Shown here one piece after another: positions 20,142 through 31,020 of a stretch of DNA of 64,000 nt. Made by a program: the position numbers and the translations under genes. The DNA comes from Dermacentor variabilis (Eukaryota; Arthropoda; Arachnida; Ixodida; Ixodidae): assembly GCF_050947875.1 (NCBI RefSeq), contig NC_134572.1:126473605-126537604 (forward strand), written 5' to 3'. A model generated the notes under the pieces. It worked only from the letters and a program-made list of their open reading frames with translations, was not told where the DNA came from and made no database searches. Position 1 is the first letter of the stretch; every line of letters begins with the position of its first letter.

Positions 20142-23100
20142 TCGTATTGTACTGTACTGCAATGTTGTGCGGCCTATATTTCTCCTTGTTATAACAGGAA
20201 ACTCTAAAACCCTAAATCATGCAGGATCAGTTTGTTCTTCGCGAATACTACGCTTCCCTTGCGCGGCCGTAGGCCCTTTGGTTAATGCTTGCATGTCTGT
20301 GCAACAGGATTTTATCAAGGCGAATTGACACACAAAATACAGGGACGTCAACATCGACTCTATTGTCCTTCACCCACAGACGAGTGGAAAAAGTCTTTTG
20401 GCTCAACAAGTGTGGGATAAGACGACCATTAGCAGAGCGCTGCAATCACAGGATCAACTGGGCACGACATGGATTCTCGGAAGACATCTGTGGCTAGGAA
20501 CAGAAGGAAAAGACAACTAGACAATGCACGAATGTACAATGACGCAAGTAGGAGCGAGACCCTCGTTTACACGCAGCTCAGGAGAGCAGGAAAGGGACAA
20601 ATGAAACAGTCCTCAAAAATTCAATCTGGGGCAGTCTGCCAGATAGCAGCTTAAAACTTCGGCGAAATAGCTAAAAAAATAGCTCCTTCGCTTATTCCTT
20701 TCATCTTACTTAACCACACTTCACGACGAGCAGTGGCACGCGTACTCGTGTGCGAGATTTCTGCTGCTGAAGGGAAGCGGAAGGGCCTCTTGGCTCGGGT
20801 TCATACGCCGCACTCCGGCGAAATTGGTGGCCTAATTCCGTATCCATCCCCTCTACATCCTCTTCATTTTACTCCCTTTTCACCACCATGTCATTGGTGC
20901 GGTAGTAATGCTGCAGGCGAGTGGTTGAATCTGGACATCTTCTTGCCAGGCGGCGCACGGTGAAAGGATTTCAAGGGGAAAATCTGGAAGTGCTAGGCAG
21001 TCTTGCACGTCGCATACGGGAGAACAATCATGTTACGGAATGCTCGTAGTGTCGCCGCAATCCTTCCGGGATTGCGAAGCATTCACAAGTGTAGAGTCCA
21101 GCAGAGGTAGAGCAACCAGACTTTGAAAAGTTTAGAGGTCTCGCGGCTGTGCCAAGGAAGAACGCAGGCTCGCTGAAGTATCGTCGAGTTTGAATATGGG
21201 ACGTATCGCCTTAATTTAAATTACTTCCTTGCGCGGCTGGTTGGTTGGCTGATTCCCCGGTTCCAAGTTGCTCCGCCCAGGTCGTATTAAGGTAGAGAGG
21301 CACCCGGAATTTCTCTTCCACGCTTTCCCAAACTACCCAGCTTGCGGCACTTGGAGATTTGCCGTTGATCCGCTGACGGAATAAGCCAGTAGGGAGCGTT
21401 CTTTGGTAATGAAACGCATAGGAAAGCACGGTTGGAGATCCAGCTTTGGCTTGCCAAATTTCTTAAGGGCGACAGCAGTGGTAGTGCGATCGATTTGTCG
21501 GTCGGGCGTGTCTCTAGTCTTCTGTCAGTCGCTTCTCCTATAGCGCAGAGCTCTGCGATGATTTAAGCACATGTTCTGGAGTGAATGCAAAATGGCCTAT
21601 GATAGTTCCGATGTAGTATACATACATTTATGAGCAGAATCTGCCATTTTTCCTTTCTGGCCAGTTGCCGCACAATTACAACGCTAATTGCGAAAGACCA
21701 GTCATCACAGCCTCATTTTTGTGTCCGACGTGAAGGTTGTGAAAATCTTGTGAAATAGAGGAGGCTGGTTGCCCTTGGAGAATAGCGGCTACGTTCTAAA
21801 GGCTGCTGTCACGTGTTCCAAGCTTTTCAATGGTTGACTCAACTCTATTAAAGGACCACAGGAAATATCTATCGCCAGGGCCGTCAAGTTTAGTGTGGGC
21901 ACTTGGTCTTATATGGCACCTAACACCACTCACTGGCAAGTACTGTTTCCATAGAAATGCATTAATTTTTGGCAACACTTTCTTGATGTCTATGCCCTAA
22001 CAATAGTCACATTATCTTTCTATTTGGCGTTTTCGTCATCAACAATTCGATGTGCGAGTCTCATGGAACTGATGCAGCTGCTTTTACAAGGACATTAACC
22101 CATGGCCTGCAATGCATTTGTTAAGAGAGTGCACAACGCGAGGGTGAGCAGCCGCTTCGTACGCCTCTGACACGCAAACTAGGCAGCCAGTGACAACGCC
22201 GGAAGGCAGGAACTATTGTGTATATCTTCATAAGTGCGGACAGCTCGTGCGCGCTCTCTGGGTAGATGTCGACAAGGCTCAGCGTGTCCGCGGGTGAACA
22301 GGCAGGGGTGACAGCTGAGCCAATACTTCAGTCCAGTCAGCATCGCGCCCTGTCACCACATTCTCGTCTGTCACAACCGTTCGACAAAGGCGAAGGTCGT
22401 CTTTCTATACCATGCCGTTCATCAATGGCAGCGCCAATCGCTTGATTCAACCCAATCCTTACTACACCCTGCTAGAGCTGTGGACGACGGCTTACACGTT
22501 GCCTGTCCCTTCGGTTTAGTTTTGCCAGCACAGCTTCATCTTTCGCAAGTCGTCCCGGCTGTCATTGGTACGGTGACGGCTGCATAGTTACCACAGCTGT
22601 GAGTTATTTGACCATCGCCCCGTGTAATGGCACATGATATACAAAACCATATTGTAGGGCAGTCCCACAGACATAAGATATCAGAATGCAATATATGCAT
22701 GCTACTTATAATCCTTTCGCAATAATAACTTGTTTGCCTTACTTTAGCTTGGAACAAAACAAGTATACTAAGCAATAGTGGGTCTTGTAGCTAGCAACCC
22801 GGGGTTCAGTCCTACGCTTGTCGCTCGCCAACGTAATGTGCCATGCGTTAACCACAAATGATGTACCAAGCCAAAGCAGGAGTGTCGCGAAGATTGGACA
22901 ACGAAGGTGGGCTTAAACCTACGTAGAACTGATAGAGTATGAAGAAACCCACTCATGAGCGACAAATTCGTGCAACTGCACTAGGCCCGTCTAAGCACAA
23001 GAACGAACACAAGCACAAGCAAAGAAATAGCAACCGCCAGGAGGGGAAGGAGAAGAGACGATTTCAAGCAAGCTCGAAACAAATCGAGCTCGTGTAGAGT

Positions 23101-25215
23101 CAACGCGTGGTGAGCCTCTTAAGAAGGAATATGCCGTGGTGCCTGTTACATCATCTTCACGTCCGACTGGCACCGCGTACGAGAGCGCGTGAGTTGCGTC
23201 AAACTATGACCGTATAAGCTTCTCACAGAGCCATTGCTTTAGAAGGCTATTTTTATGCTAAACAAGTAACTCGACTATTGTTTATAGCGCAGTCCCGTCA
23301 GACTAATAAATCTCGCCACAGTTGCACATGGGACCTATAGGCGGGGTCAGGAGCAAGCGCGGTACCAATGCCGATGTCCGAAAAGCGAGCCGGCGCCGTG
23401 CGCAGCGGGATTTGTCTCTTTGCATCTGGTCATAAATTCTTCGCGTCAGCCCCTTCGTTTTCTTTCTACCCGTTCATTTATTTCGTCGTGTTGGCTTTTC
23501 ATTTAGTTTCAAATGCGTCATTCTATTTTGAACAGTCGGGCACGCATCTGAGTTCTCCGGGTTCGTAGGTCTGACCGTTAGCTACACACTACGTGCGTAG
23601 AGCGGAGTCGGGTCGAGTGACTAGAAAGATAATGGATGAACGAAACTTCTAAAGTTATGAAGCATGGTCGAGATGGATTGCGGATTGCTCGCGCATTCTC
23701 GCAACACTAGCGCCGAATTAAGACGTGTATGCACGAAGTCTTTCCCGCCGGGCAATGCCTGTTGCTCAGGTACAGCATGGCGCGCATTCAGCACGCAGTA
23801 CCCCACAATAAAGACTGGAATTGCGATTTTTAAAGCATAGACAGAGGGCGATAAACACAACGCAAGCTTATGGGATATGCGGTGCATAGGACCAGAATCT
23901 GTTTGCAGAACATTTGCTGACGAGCCACTAATAAGACAGCATTTATTCAGCGACAGTTTAGTGCGCGAACTGCATACTACAGCTTTTTAAGAATGGTGGG
24001 TACCGTGCACTTCAGTTTTAGTTCACCCTTCTTCAGAAGAAATACTAACCGCTTGTCAGAATATTGCCATGAGTAATATTATCAGTGATAATAATACCAT
24101 GGTCGTTTAAGCACTCATTATACCACCCTGCGTCTCTCATAGCCAAGATATTCTCGATGCCAAACATCGTCACCAGACCAGCTTACTTGAGCATGCTTTC
24201 GGTGTGCTTTTCTCGTCGATCAACGGGAGTTCTTATTCCTCCAGTTATTATTCCATCTCCCCGTCTCTCTTTACGCCTTTCCCGCAGCATGGCAGCAAAG
24301 CGTGCTGCTTTTCTAGTTAAACTCCATGGTTTTCACATTTCACTTATATTGCATTTGTAGCGCCTAAATAAGGAGTTATCGTTTACATGTTTCATACCTG
24401 TTGGTTTGTTGGCACGTCAGTTGTGAGCGATTCGCACATGTTGTATGTTATCCTATCGCTCATGTCTTGGTCCTGAGTTGGGTCGATAGTGCTCATAAAT
24501 TATTATTTTATTACATCTGCCTTTACCGGCACACTCATCGACAACCGGGATGACATTGTCAACCATAATAGAGCGGTCCATGGGTGTGCGCCATCTTGAG
24601 AAGCCTTAAGCGTGCAATTTTGCAACTATGCTTGCCATTGGTGCTGTTCGAACGTGCACGTGCGACAGCTCTTCTCTTTGCCAAATAGTCTGCACGCGCT
24701 TTTTAGAGCGCATCTGGATAGCTCCCGTACTGATAACGCAATAATATCGATAAGAAAAATGATTTAGGATGCAACGTTACACAGCTGAAACCTTCGTCTT
24801 TCTTGCCCACAGTGCTCGACACATACCAATGTGCCTGCCAAAACAAGAATCATCTGCTTATTGTTTGCTTCTTGCCTCTATTTTACACTGGCCGCTCGTG
24901 CCCAGTTCACGATGCGGCCTACGGGAGGACTTGTTACTTGATAAAGTGTCTTCTCAAGAAACCAGGGTAATGGAGACCCGACACGCACGACACAACGTGA
25001 AAACGGGAGCCCGAAATACTACGAAGCGAAGTAGGTATGCATGGCTGCAGGATTGCAATGAAAAGTTCCAATTACCCCGGTAGTAAGGTTGTCAGTGTTT
25101 TAACCCTATAGTAAGGGCACCGATATGTTTACTATGGGGATTATGTATATTACGTCTTCTTGAGTACGTTTTCTTAAGTCAATTACTCACATGGGACCCT
25201 GATAAGGAAACTTAC
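20142..25215. other. 5 kb without a supported gene
   Basis: Only short open frames occur, none above 104 codons, and none with recognisable motifs. A B-box-like gggttcagtcc near 22,802 lacks a matching A box or cloverleaf. The stretch is ordinary intergenic or intronic DNA as far as I can see. Confidence 0.45.
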
Positions 25216-25805
25216 AGAAGAATAAAGATTGGTTGAAGCACATTCGTCAGGCATTCTCAGATCCTGACTGGAAGCTTACCATTATTATTAAAAAGAAAGG
25301 CGTACACTCGATTCATTCTACCGGTGATGAGAAGCTTGCCATTATCATTAGAAAGAAAGATGTACAATCGATGCATTCTACCGGTTCTGACATAGGGGGC
25401 AGAAACTTGGAGACTGACAAAGAAGCTTGAAAAAAAGTGAAGTACCGCGCAAAGAGCGATGGAACGAAGAATGTTAGGCATAACGGTAACAGACAGGAAG
25501 AGAGCGGTGTGGATCAAATAGCAAACAGGGATAGCCGATAATCTAATTGGCATGAAGAAAATGAAATGGAGCTGGACAGGTCATGTAATGCGTAGGTTAA
25601 ATAACCGGTGGACCATTATAGGTTTACAGAATGGGAGCCAAGAGAAGGGAAGCCCAGTCTAGGACGGCAGAAGACTAGGTAGGGTGATGAAATTAACAAA
25701 TTCGCAGGCGCTAGCTGGAATCGCTTGGCGCAGGACAGGGGTAATTGGAGATCGCAGGGAGAGGCCTTCGTCTTGCAGTGGACATAAAACAGGCTGGTGG
25801 TGAAG
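25216..25805 (+). pseudogene. RTE non-LTR retrotransposon relic (C-terminal part)
   Basis: The plus strand carries the C-terminal RTE region in decayed form. Near 25,455 it encodes E-R-R-M-L-G-I-T-V-T-D-R-K-R-A, matching E-R-R-M-I-G-V-T-L-R-D-K-K-R-A of the intact copy. Near 25,575 it has W-x-G-H-V-M-R-R, and near 25,775 A-x-V-L-Q-W-T. Stops and frame changes are frequent. A 60-bp segment is duplicated in tandem (25,271-25,330 and 25,331-25,390). It is much older than the two minus-strand RTE copies. Confidence 0.85.
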
Positions 25806-27700
25806 CACATATCGCTAGGGTGAACACACCGCCTTACTTACAAAATATACCATCAAGACCATTATGTTGAGAAAGCCAATGTTATTTTTGATTATTTTCT
25901 CTCATTAGGACGCTTGACTTCGCCATCTGCCCTGTAGGGGGTTTCATAGTTGAGAATAATTATATTCAGCTGTGGTCATCGAAAGTGGACATGATTACTT
26001 GCTATTAGAAACCTATGCGTCGCCAAAGCTGTGGTGCGGTTCACGCCAACATATCCTCACATGCTACGCAAGAGCTAAGGGAAGGTATCCGCATCAGTCA
26101 GTTGGACTAAAGTAGGCCAGAAGCACATGTCCCGCGTTTAGAATATGGTGTGTGCAATGATAACCATCTCCGGATTCATAGACGCCGAATGTGGTTCCAA
26201 ACGCTGTCGCTATATGCACGCGGATTGCCATGACACTCGGCATGTCGGCGCGTTGTTGCTCCCTGTGGTCATCCGTATCACGGGGGTCTCGCAAGTGCTG
26301 TCGCCATTTCTTTTCCCTGCGTGTGTGCTGCGCATATTATGACGAGTTTTTGTGTGAAATTTTGTTTGTATGCTTGTTTCCTGCTTCGATGTTTTGGCAC
26401 TTGCGCGGCGCCTACATTTTCTATCGATACCTGGATTGAGAGTATTCCTATAGCGGCTTTAAAATCCTATAACTGCTTATTTCAGCGCTTCTCCAAGCCT
26501 CGACTTGCGGTGTTTGTGAATAACGGTTGGTAGAACTGATTCAAACATAAAAGCGTGATAATATTTTCACAATGACGGCGAACAAATTAGTTCGCTGTCC
26601 ATTAGAAAACCACCGACAGTGGTCCCAGCACGCCATCGCTTAGTAGTTCGAGCGTTGTGACAACCGACAAACAAAGTATGGAACGACTCCAATCGGAGGG
26701 TGCAGCGGCGACGGCTTTGGTTGGGCCCAAGCCATTTGTGCTGTCGCGGGAGGCGTTGGAAAGATCACTAGACATGCGGATGGGGTGAGGCAAGGAAGGA
26801 GTTCGTTATGACCGCTGTGCGTATATCGGTGTCAAACGGCCCTAAAACGACACCCCTTTCCTAACCAAGGGAGCCATGTCTCGGTACCCGCTGACGGAAC
26901 CCCTCAAGTATGCACTGTTCGGCGACTGCAGCGTGATACACAGCGCTGCATTGTGAGGCTCCGCGCGATAGAGACGACGTTTACAGGAAGGCAAATGACG
27001 ATACTAAATATGCTGTGTGATCTGTTTATTGAAAACAAAATATAAAAATATAGGCCTTGACAGATACAATGATGCTTTAAAGGGGTGGAGACATCAAAAT
27101 TTTCGTTCATGCGCTTGTTGATTCAAACGTGGCGTCATGCTTCAGGGAGCACGATACACACAGCGGGATTCATATATATCCGATAAATAATTTAATAATA
27201 GCACTATTATACCGAGCGATTTCGGTTTCGGTTTCTGGGCTCCGGGGGATGCTATGACGTCACAGAGGAGGAAACGCAACATGGCTTGCTCACGTGGGCC
27301 ACAAAAAATAGTGACGTAAAACTATGCTGCGTCGTTTGCTCGCGCATGCGCGTGCTCTGCTAGCAGAGGTCAACAATTGGTGATTCGAAGTGCATGTCAC
27401 GATTATTATAATTATTGCGAAGAGCGACAACAACAGTAAGAAATTATTGCGGCTTGTGAGAGTCGGTGATTCATTCCGAAGCGCCGTTTAGCTTTGAGTG
27501 AACCGCAAAAGGCCTAGCGACGATATCGGCGGCGCTGAACGATGAGAGGCGGTGAAGCTGCCGTCGGTGTCAGATTGACCACTCCTCGGTCGCTGATTGG
27601 CCGCTTCGCCGTACGGCTGCCGCACAAATGGGTCCCGGGCCCGTCCTCTCTACGGCAAGGACATCTCGCCGTTCGCAAGCAAAACCGCCGTCGCACGGGC
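25806..27700. other. no supported gene
   Basis: No long frames. At 27,251 there is a tatgacgtcacagaggagga block whose inverted counterpart lies at about 34,841-34,886, on the far side of the LTR element. An inverted CCAAT box (gattggcc) sits at about 27,594. Confidence 0.45.
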
Positions 27701-27972
27701 GCCCGCGAACGGCAAACGGCGTGCGGCGAGTTTCCGTGCCGGCAACGTGGACGGGCCCTCACATCGAGAAAGGCCAAGCGAACGAGAGACCGCTCCGAGC
27801 TGCCGAACTATGCGACTATGCGAGGAGAGAAGCGGACAACACGAACGCCGCATATCCTGATCCCTTTCGGAGTCGGCCGGTTAGTGTTACACTCACGCAC
27901 GGCAACTCGCCGCACGCAGTTTGCCATTCGCGGGCCGCCGTGCGGCGTTCGTGTTGTCCACTTCTCTCCTCT
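27701..27972. repeat. two interleaved inverted repeats, GC-rich
   Basis: Segment A (27,701-27,740) is inverted at about 27,896-27,936 with roughly 36 of 40 bases matching. Segment B (27,822-27,852) is inverted at about 27,941-27,971 with about 30 of 31 matching. The order is A, B, A', B', so the two stems cannot both form as simple nested hairpins. The region abuts the left end of the LTR retrotransposon. Confidence 0.75.
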
Positions 27973-28265
27973 TGTGTCCGTGTCTGCACGCTTTCTTTTC
28001 ATTAAGAAAGGATTTCTATATGCCTGTTGTTACGTTTCGCCTACGACGCGCGGTTTAGCCGGCGCGGCTGCAACAAAGCGGCAGACATTTTGGCCCGTTC
28101 GGCGTCGCCGCTACGCCTCCCCGCCAAGCGCGTCCAGGCATGTTCCGATGCCACGTGTCTTCATGTGCGTGTGTGGGTGTATGTGCATATTGGTGCCCAC
28201 GCTTGTCGAAGCGCGGCAGCCGGGGAGAGGAGCTCCCAACAACTGTGAAGCGAGGGGGTCTGACA

Positions 28266-28415
28266 GGCGGCGACACGACAGTATGAGCCACCTTCTCCTC
28301 CCCATTGTGCCCGACCGGCGGCGACACGACAGTGTGAGGCACCTTCTCCTCCCCATTGTGCCCGACCGGCGGCGACACGACAGTATGCGTCACCTTATCC
28401 CATTGTGCCCGAGCG
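28266..28415 (+). repeat. three tandem 51-bp repeats in U3
   Basis: Units start at 28,266, 28,317 and 28,368, each beginning ggcggcgacacgacagt. The third is shortened and more diverged. The same array is at 34,234-34,383 in the 3' LTR. Position upstream of the TATA box suggests enhancer-like repeats, by analogy with other LTRs. Confidence 0.9.
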
Positions 28416-28470
28416 GCACAGTCACGTGCTCGTCTACAGAGGGGTTCCTTCTTGCCCTCAACTGCGAGAG

Positions 28471-28477
28471 TATAAAA
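28471..28477 (+). promoter_or_regulatory. TATA box of the 5' LTR
   Basis: TATAAAAG follows the 51-bp repeats and lies 116 bp upstream of the AATAAA signal. Transcription of the element probably starts about 25-30 bp downstream. The equivalent site in the 3' LTR is at 34,439. Confidence 0.8.
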
Positions 28478-28586
28478 GCAGCTGCCCCCGGACGCCAAAG
28501 GAGGGCTCCGATTTCTTCTGTTGAGTAAAGTGCACTCCCGTCTCTCTGCTTCGGTCAACCTGACCGCCAACTCTTTGCGATGTTAG

Positions 28587-28592
28587 AATAAA
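28587..28592 (+). terminator. AATAAA poly(A) signal in the 5' LTR
   Basis: AATAAA is followed by a T/G-rich stretch (gttgttttgttgtta), which fits a cleavage and polyadenylation region. In the 5' LTR it would be bypassed; the 3' LTR copy (34,555) would be used. Confidence 0.7.
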
Positions 28593-28764
28593 CAAGTTGT
28601 TTTGTTGTTACCAGTCGACTCATGCTTTGCCGGGACCTTCGGATGCTTCCAGTTGTACCCCAGGCCGCCAGGCCAACGCTACCCTTGGGGCTTGCGACCC
28701 AGGTGCAACAACGGGCGTCAGCGCCGAGTTCCCAACAACTCGTACCAGCAGTCCGACCACAACA

Positions 28765-29079
28765 ACTGTCTGCCAGCGGTGAGATCGCGACAACGGAGGC
28801 CAGCAGCGAAGAGATGCAGTTGACTGTATGCTGAGCAGCTCAACAACGATCCGGGAGCAGTGCAACGAGCCCTGTGTGATGACTGGTTGCCTGCAGCGGA
28901 ACGACTGCGCTGAACTCTTGGCTGCGAGGTTTGGTGAGTGCGGGACTTTCTTCTTCTGAGCTTTGCCAGGCTTTTGTTAGTGTCAGAAACAGAGCTGGTA
29001 ATTGTGGTTGTCGTTGCTGCCGGGTTAGATTGCGGCAAGACAATAATAGGCAGTAGAGAAAGCAGCATTCAGAGCAGCC
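28765..29079 (+). other. retrotransposon leader
   Basis: About 315 bp separate the LTR from the Gag start. No sequence starting TGG next to the LTR matches the usual tRNA primer site. A ttggtgagtg sequence near 28,930 resembles a splice donor. Internal caacaact/ccagc(a/g)gt blocks are repeated at 28,732-28,780, which makes the LTR boundary ambiguous. Confidence 0.6.
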
Positions 29080-31020
29080 ATGGATTTGAAGTCGTTGCGC
29101 AAACCGAAATTGCTGGAGCTTGCAAGAGAGTTGGGTCTGGATGTCTCAGACAAACTCAGAAAACCTGAACTGCTAAGGGCTATTCTTGAGTTAGAAGCTG
29201 AGGATGACGAGCTGTCGGAATGCCTTGAGACCATTGAGGAGAGGGAGACTGCAAAAAAACAGGAGCGAGAACGTAAAGAACAAAAAGAGAAAGAAAAAGA
29301 AGAGCGCGACCACGCTTTGGAAATGAAGCGTCTCGAGGTAGAGATGGAACGCGCTCGTAATGGAAGTCAGGCACACGGTGCAGGAGAACGAGTATTGTTC
29401 AAAATGACTGACCTGATGCGGCCGTTTAAGCTTGGAGAGGACATTGGTTTGTTCCTGGTTAACTTTGAGCGAACGTGCGAGAAGCCGGGGTTCTCTCGGG
29501 AAACGTGGCCACAGCGCTTGCTCACTTTGTTACCCGGCGAGGCGGCCGACGTAGTCGCTCGCTTGGATAGAGAGGAGGCAGAGGATTTCGACAAAGTGAA
29601 ATCGAGTCTGCTAAAAAAGTACAGGCTGTCAGCGGAGGCGTTCCGTCGGAAGTTTCGGGAAAATGAGAAAGGCAGAAGTGAGTCATACACAGAGTTTGCG
29701 TACAGGCTAATGTCAAACATGCAGGAGTGGCTCAAAGAAGAGAAAGCGTTTGGTGACCACGATAAAGTTCTGCAGTGCTTCGGGCTGGAACAGTTTTATA
29801 GTCGGTTACCTGAGAACGTGCGGTACTGGGTCTTGGATAGGCCAGACGTTTGTACGGTGGCTAAAGCCGCTGAGCTAGCCGAGGAGTTTGTGACGCGTCG
29901 GGCTCGCGGAGCTAAGGACGGTCAAAAGGGTGAATTCGGCTCCAAGTTTGAGAGGCCGAAGTTCACACCCATGAGAGCAAAGGGGAACACACGTAGTGCG
30001 GATGCGAGTGAAAGCAGTCCGACAGAACGTAAGGAGACGGCGGCAGCCAAACGCAGAAAGCGGTTCGAGATGAGGCAAGCGCGCGTTTGTTATACGTGCC
30101 AGAAGCCGGGTCACTTTTCGGCGCAGTGTCCGGAAACAAAACCAAAAGTTGTGTTTTTGTCAATATGCAGCACTGACGAGAACATGAAGCTTCTCGAGCC
30201 TTACATGCGAGACCTCCTCGTGAACGGGAAAGAGTGCCGAGTGCTTCGCGATTCCGCAGCTACAATGGATGTAGTTCACCCCTCTTACGTAGAACCCCAT
30301 ATGTTCACGGGCGAGTGCGCATGGATCAAGCAAGCCGTGGAAGCTCATAGCGTGTGTCTGCCGGTAGCAAAAGTGCTTATTGAAGGACCTTTCGGAGCGC
30401 TTGAGACGGAGGCGGCAGTGTCATCTATGCTGCCCCCCCAGTACCCGTACCTATTTTCAAACAGGTCCGATCACCTCCTGCGCGAGAAGGGGCTTTTGTT
30501 TGGTGAGGCTAGCGTTCAGGCCTTAACCAGATCGAAGGTTCGGGAGCTCGCTGCAAAGGCGGTAGTTGCGGGGCCGACGTTGGCGAACAATGAAAAAGGG
30601 TCAGAGGCGCAGCAAGCTGATATTCAGAGCACGCACGAACTGAATAAACTTGAGTCTGTAACGTTAAAGGCACCAGATACCGGAGAGGAAAATCCCGATG
30701 CGGGAAAGTTAGAAAAGCTATCTGCAGATTTGCTCATCGCGCCTACGTCAGACGGACTTGATAGGTTGCTAAAAGTCAGCCGGTCGGCTTTGATAGCCGA
30801 GCAAAAAAAGGATGGTAGCCTAGAAAACATACGCTGCAATGTCAAGGAAGGTATCGCCAGGAAAAATGCGCGTTTTGTGGAAAGAGGTGGAGTCCTGTAC
30901 CGGAAGTATCTAGACCGCAGAGGAGTGGAGTTCGATCAGCTGATTCGTTCCTCAATGCTATCGTCAGGATCTGTTGCGCTTGACGCATGGGGGTTCGTGG
31001 TCCGGACACCTTGGAGTTAA
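29080..31020 (+). CDS. Gag-protease polyprotein, running into the integrase N-terminus
   Basis: The ATG at 29,080 has a strong context (gcagccATGg). The first 45 residues contain two L-R-K-P-x-L-L segments resembling a SAP-type helix pair, followed by a highly charged E/K-rich helix (residues about 45-90). The Gag core occupies about 105-280. A basic region leads to a CCHC knuckle (C337-Y-T-C340, H345, C350) that would bind RNA. The protease active-site position is D391-S-A rather than the usual D-S/T-G. The linker to about 560 is low in conserved motifs. From about residue 585 the frame enters the region upstream of the integrase zinc finger, then shifts out of phase near 30,940-30,950 and ends at 31,018-31,020. 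The natural protein would have continued into Pol. Confidence 0.9.
   Translation: MDLKSLRKPKLLELARELGLDVSDKLRKPELLRAILELEAEDDELSECLETIEERETAKKQERERKEQKEKEKEERDHALEMKRLEVEMERARNGSQAHGAGERVLFKMTDLMRPFKLGEDIGLFLVNFERTCEKPGFSRETWPQRLLTLLPGEAADVVARLDREEAEDFDKVKSSLLKKYRLSAEAFRRKFRENEKGRSESYTEFAYRLMSNMQEWLKEEKAFGDHDKVLQCFGLEQFYSRLPENVRYWVLDRPDVCTVAKAAELAEEFVTRRARGAKDGQKGEFGSKFERPKFTPMRAKGNTRSADASESSPTERKETAAAKRRKRFEMRQARVCYTCQKPGHFSAQCPETKPKVVFLSICSTDENMKLLEPYMRDLLVNGKECRVLRDSAATMDVVHPSYVEPHMFTGECAWIKQAVEAHSVCLPVAKVLIEGPFGALETEAAVSSMLPPQYPYLFSNRSDHLLREKGLLFGEASVQALTRSKVRELAAKAVVAGPTLANNEKGSEAQQADIQSTHELNKLESVTLKAPDTGEENPDAGKLEKLSADLLIAPTSDGLDRLLKVSRSALIAEQKKDGSLENIRCNVKEGIARKNARFVERGGVLYRKYLDRRGVEFDQLIRSSMLSSGSVALDAWGFVVRTPWS

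Larger units (their letters stand above)
28028..28764 (+). repeat. 5' long terminal repeat
   Basis: It begins TGTTACG and ends ACAACA. Over about 710 bp it differs from the 3' LTR at a single base that I can find (28,168-28,180 region, g versus a). The last 24 bp differ at about seven positions. U3 contains three 51-bp repeats, then a TATA box; a poly(A) signal follows. The exact 3' boundary is uncertain because of the divergent end. Confidence 0.9.

Noticed and set aside
22790..22830. Possible tRNA (B-box-like gggttcagtcc)
   Set aside because: No A box at the right spacing and no acceptor stem.
27542..28528. 328-codon open frame on the plus strand
   Set aside because: It crosses the LTR boundary at 28,028 and part of it repeats exactly in the 3' LTR. 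It is chance openness in GC-rich sequence.
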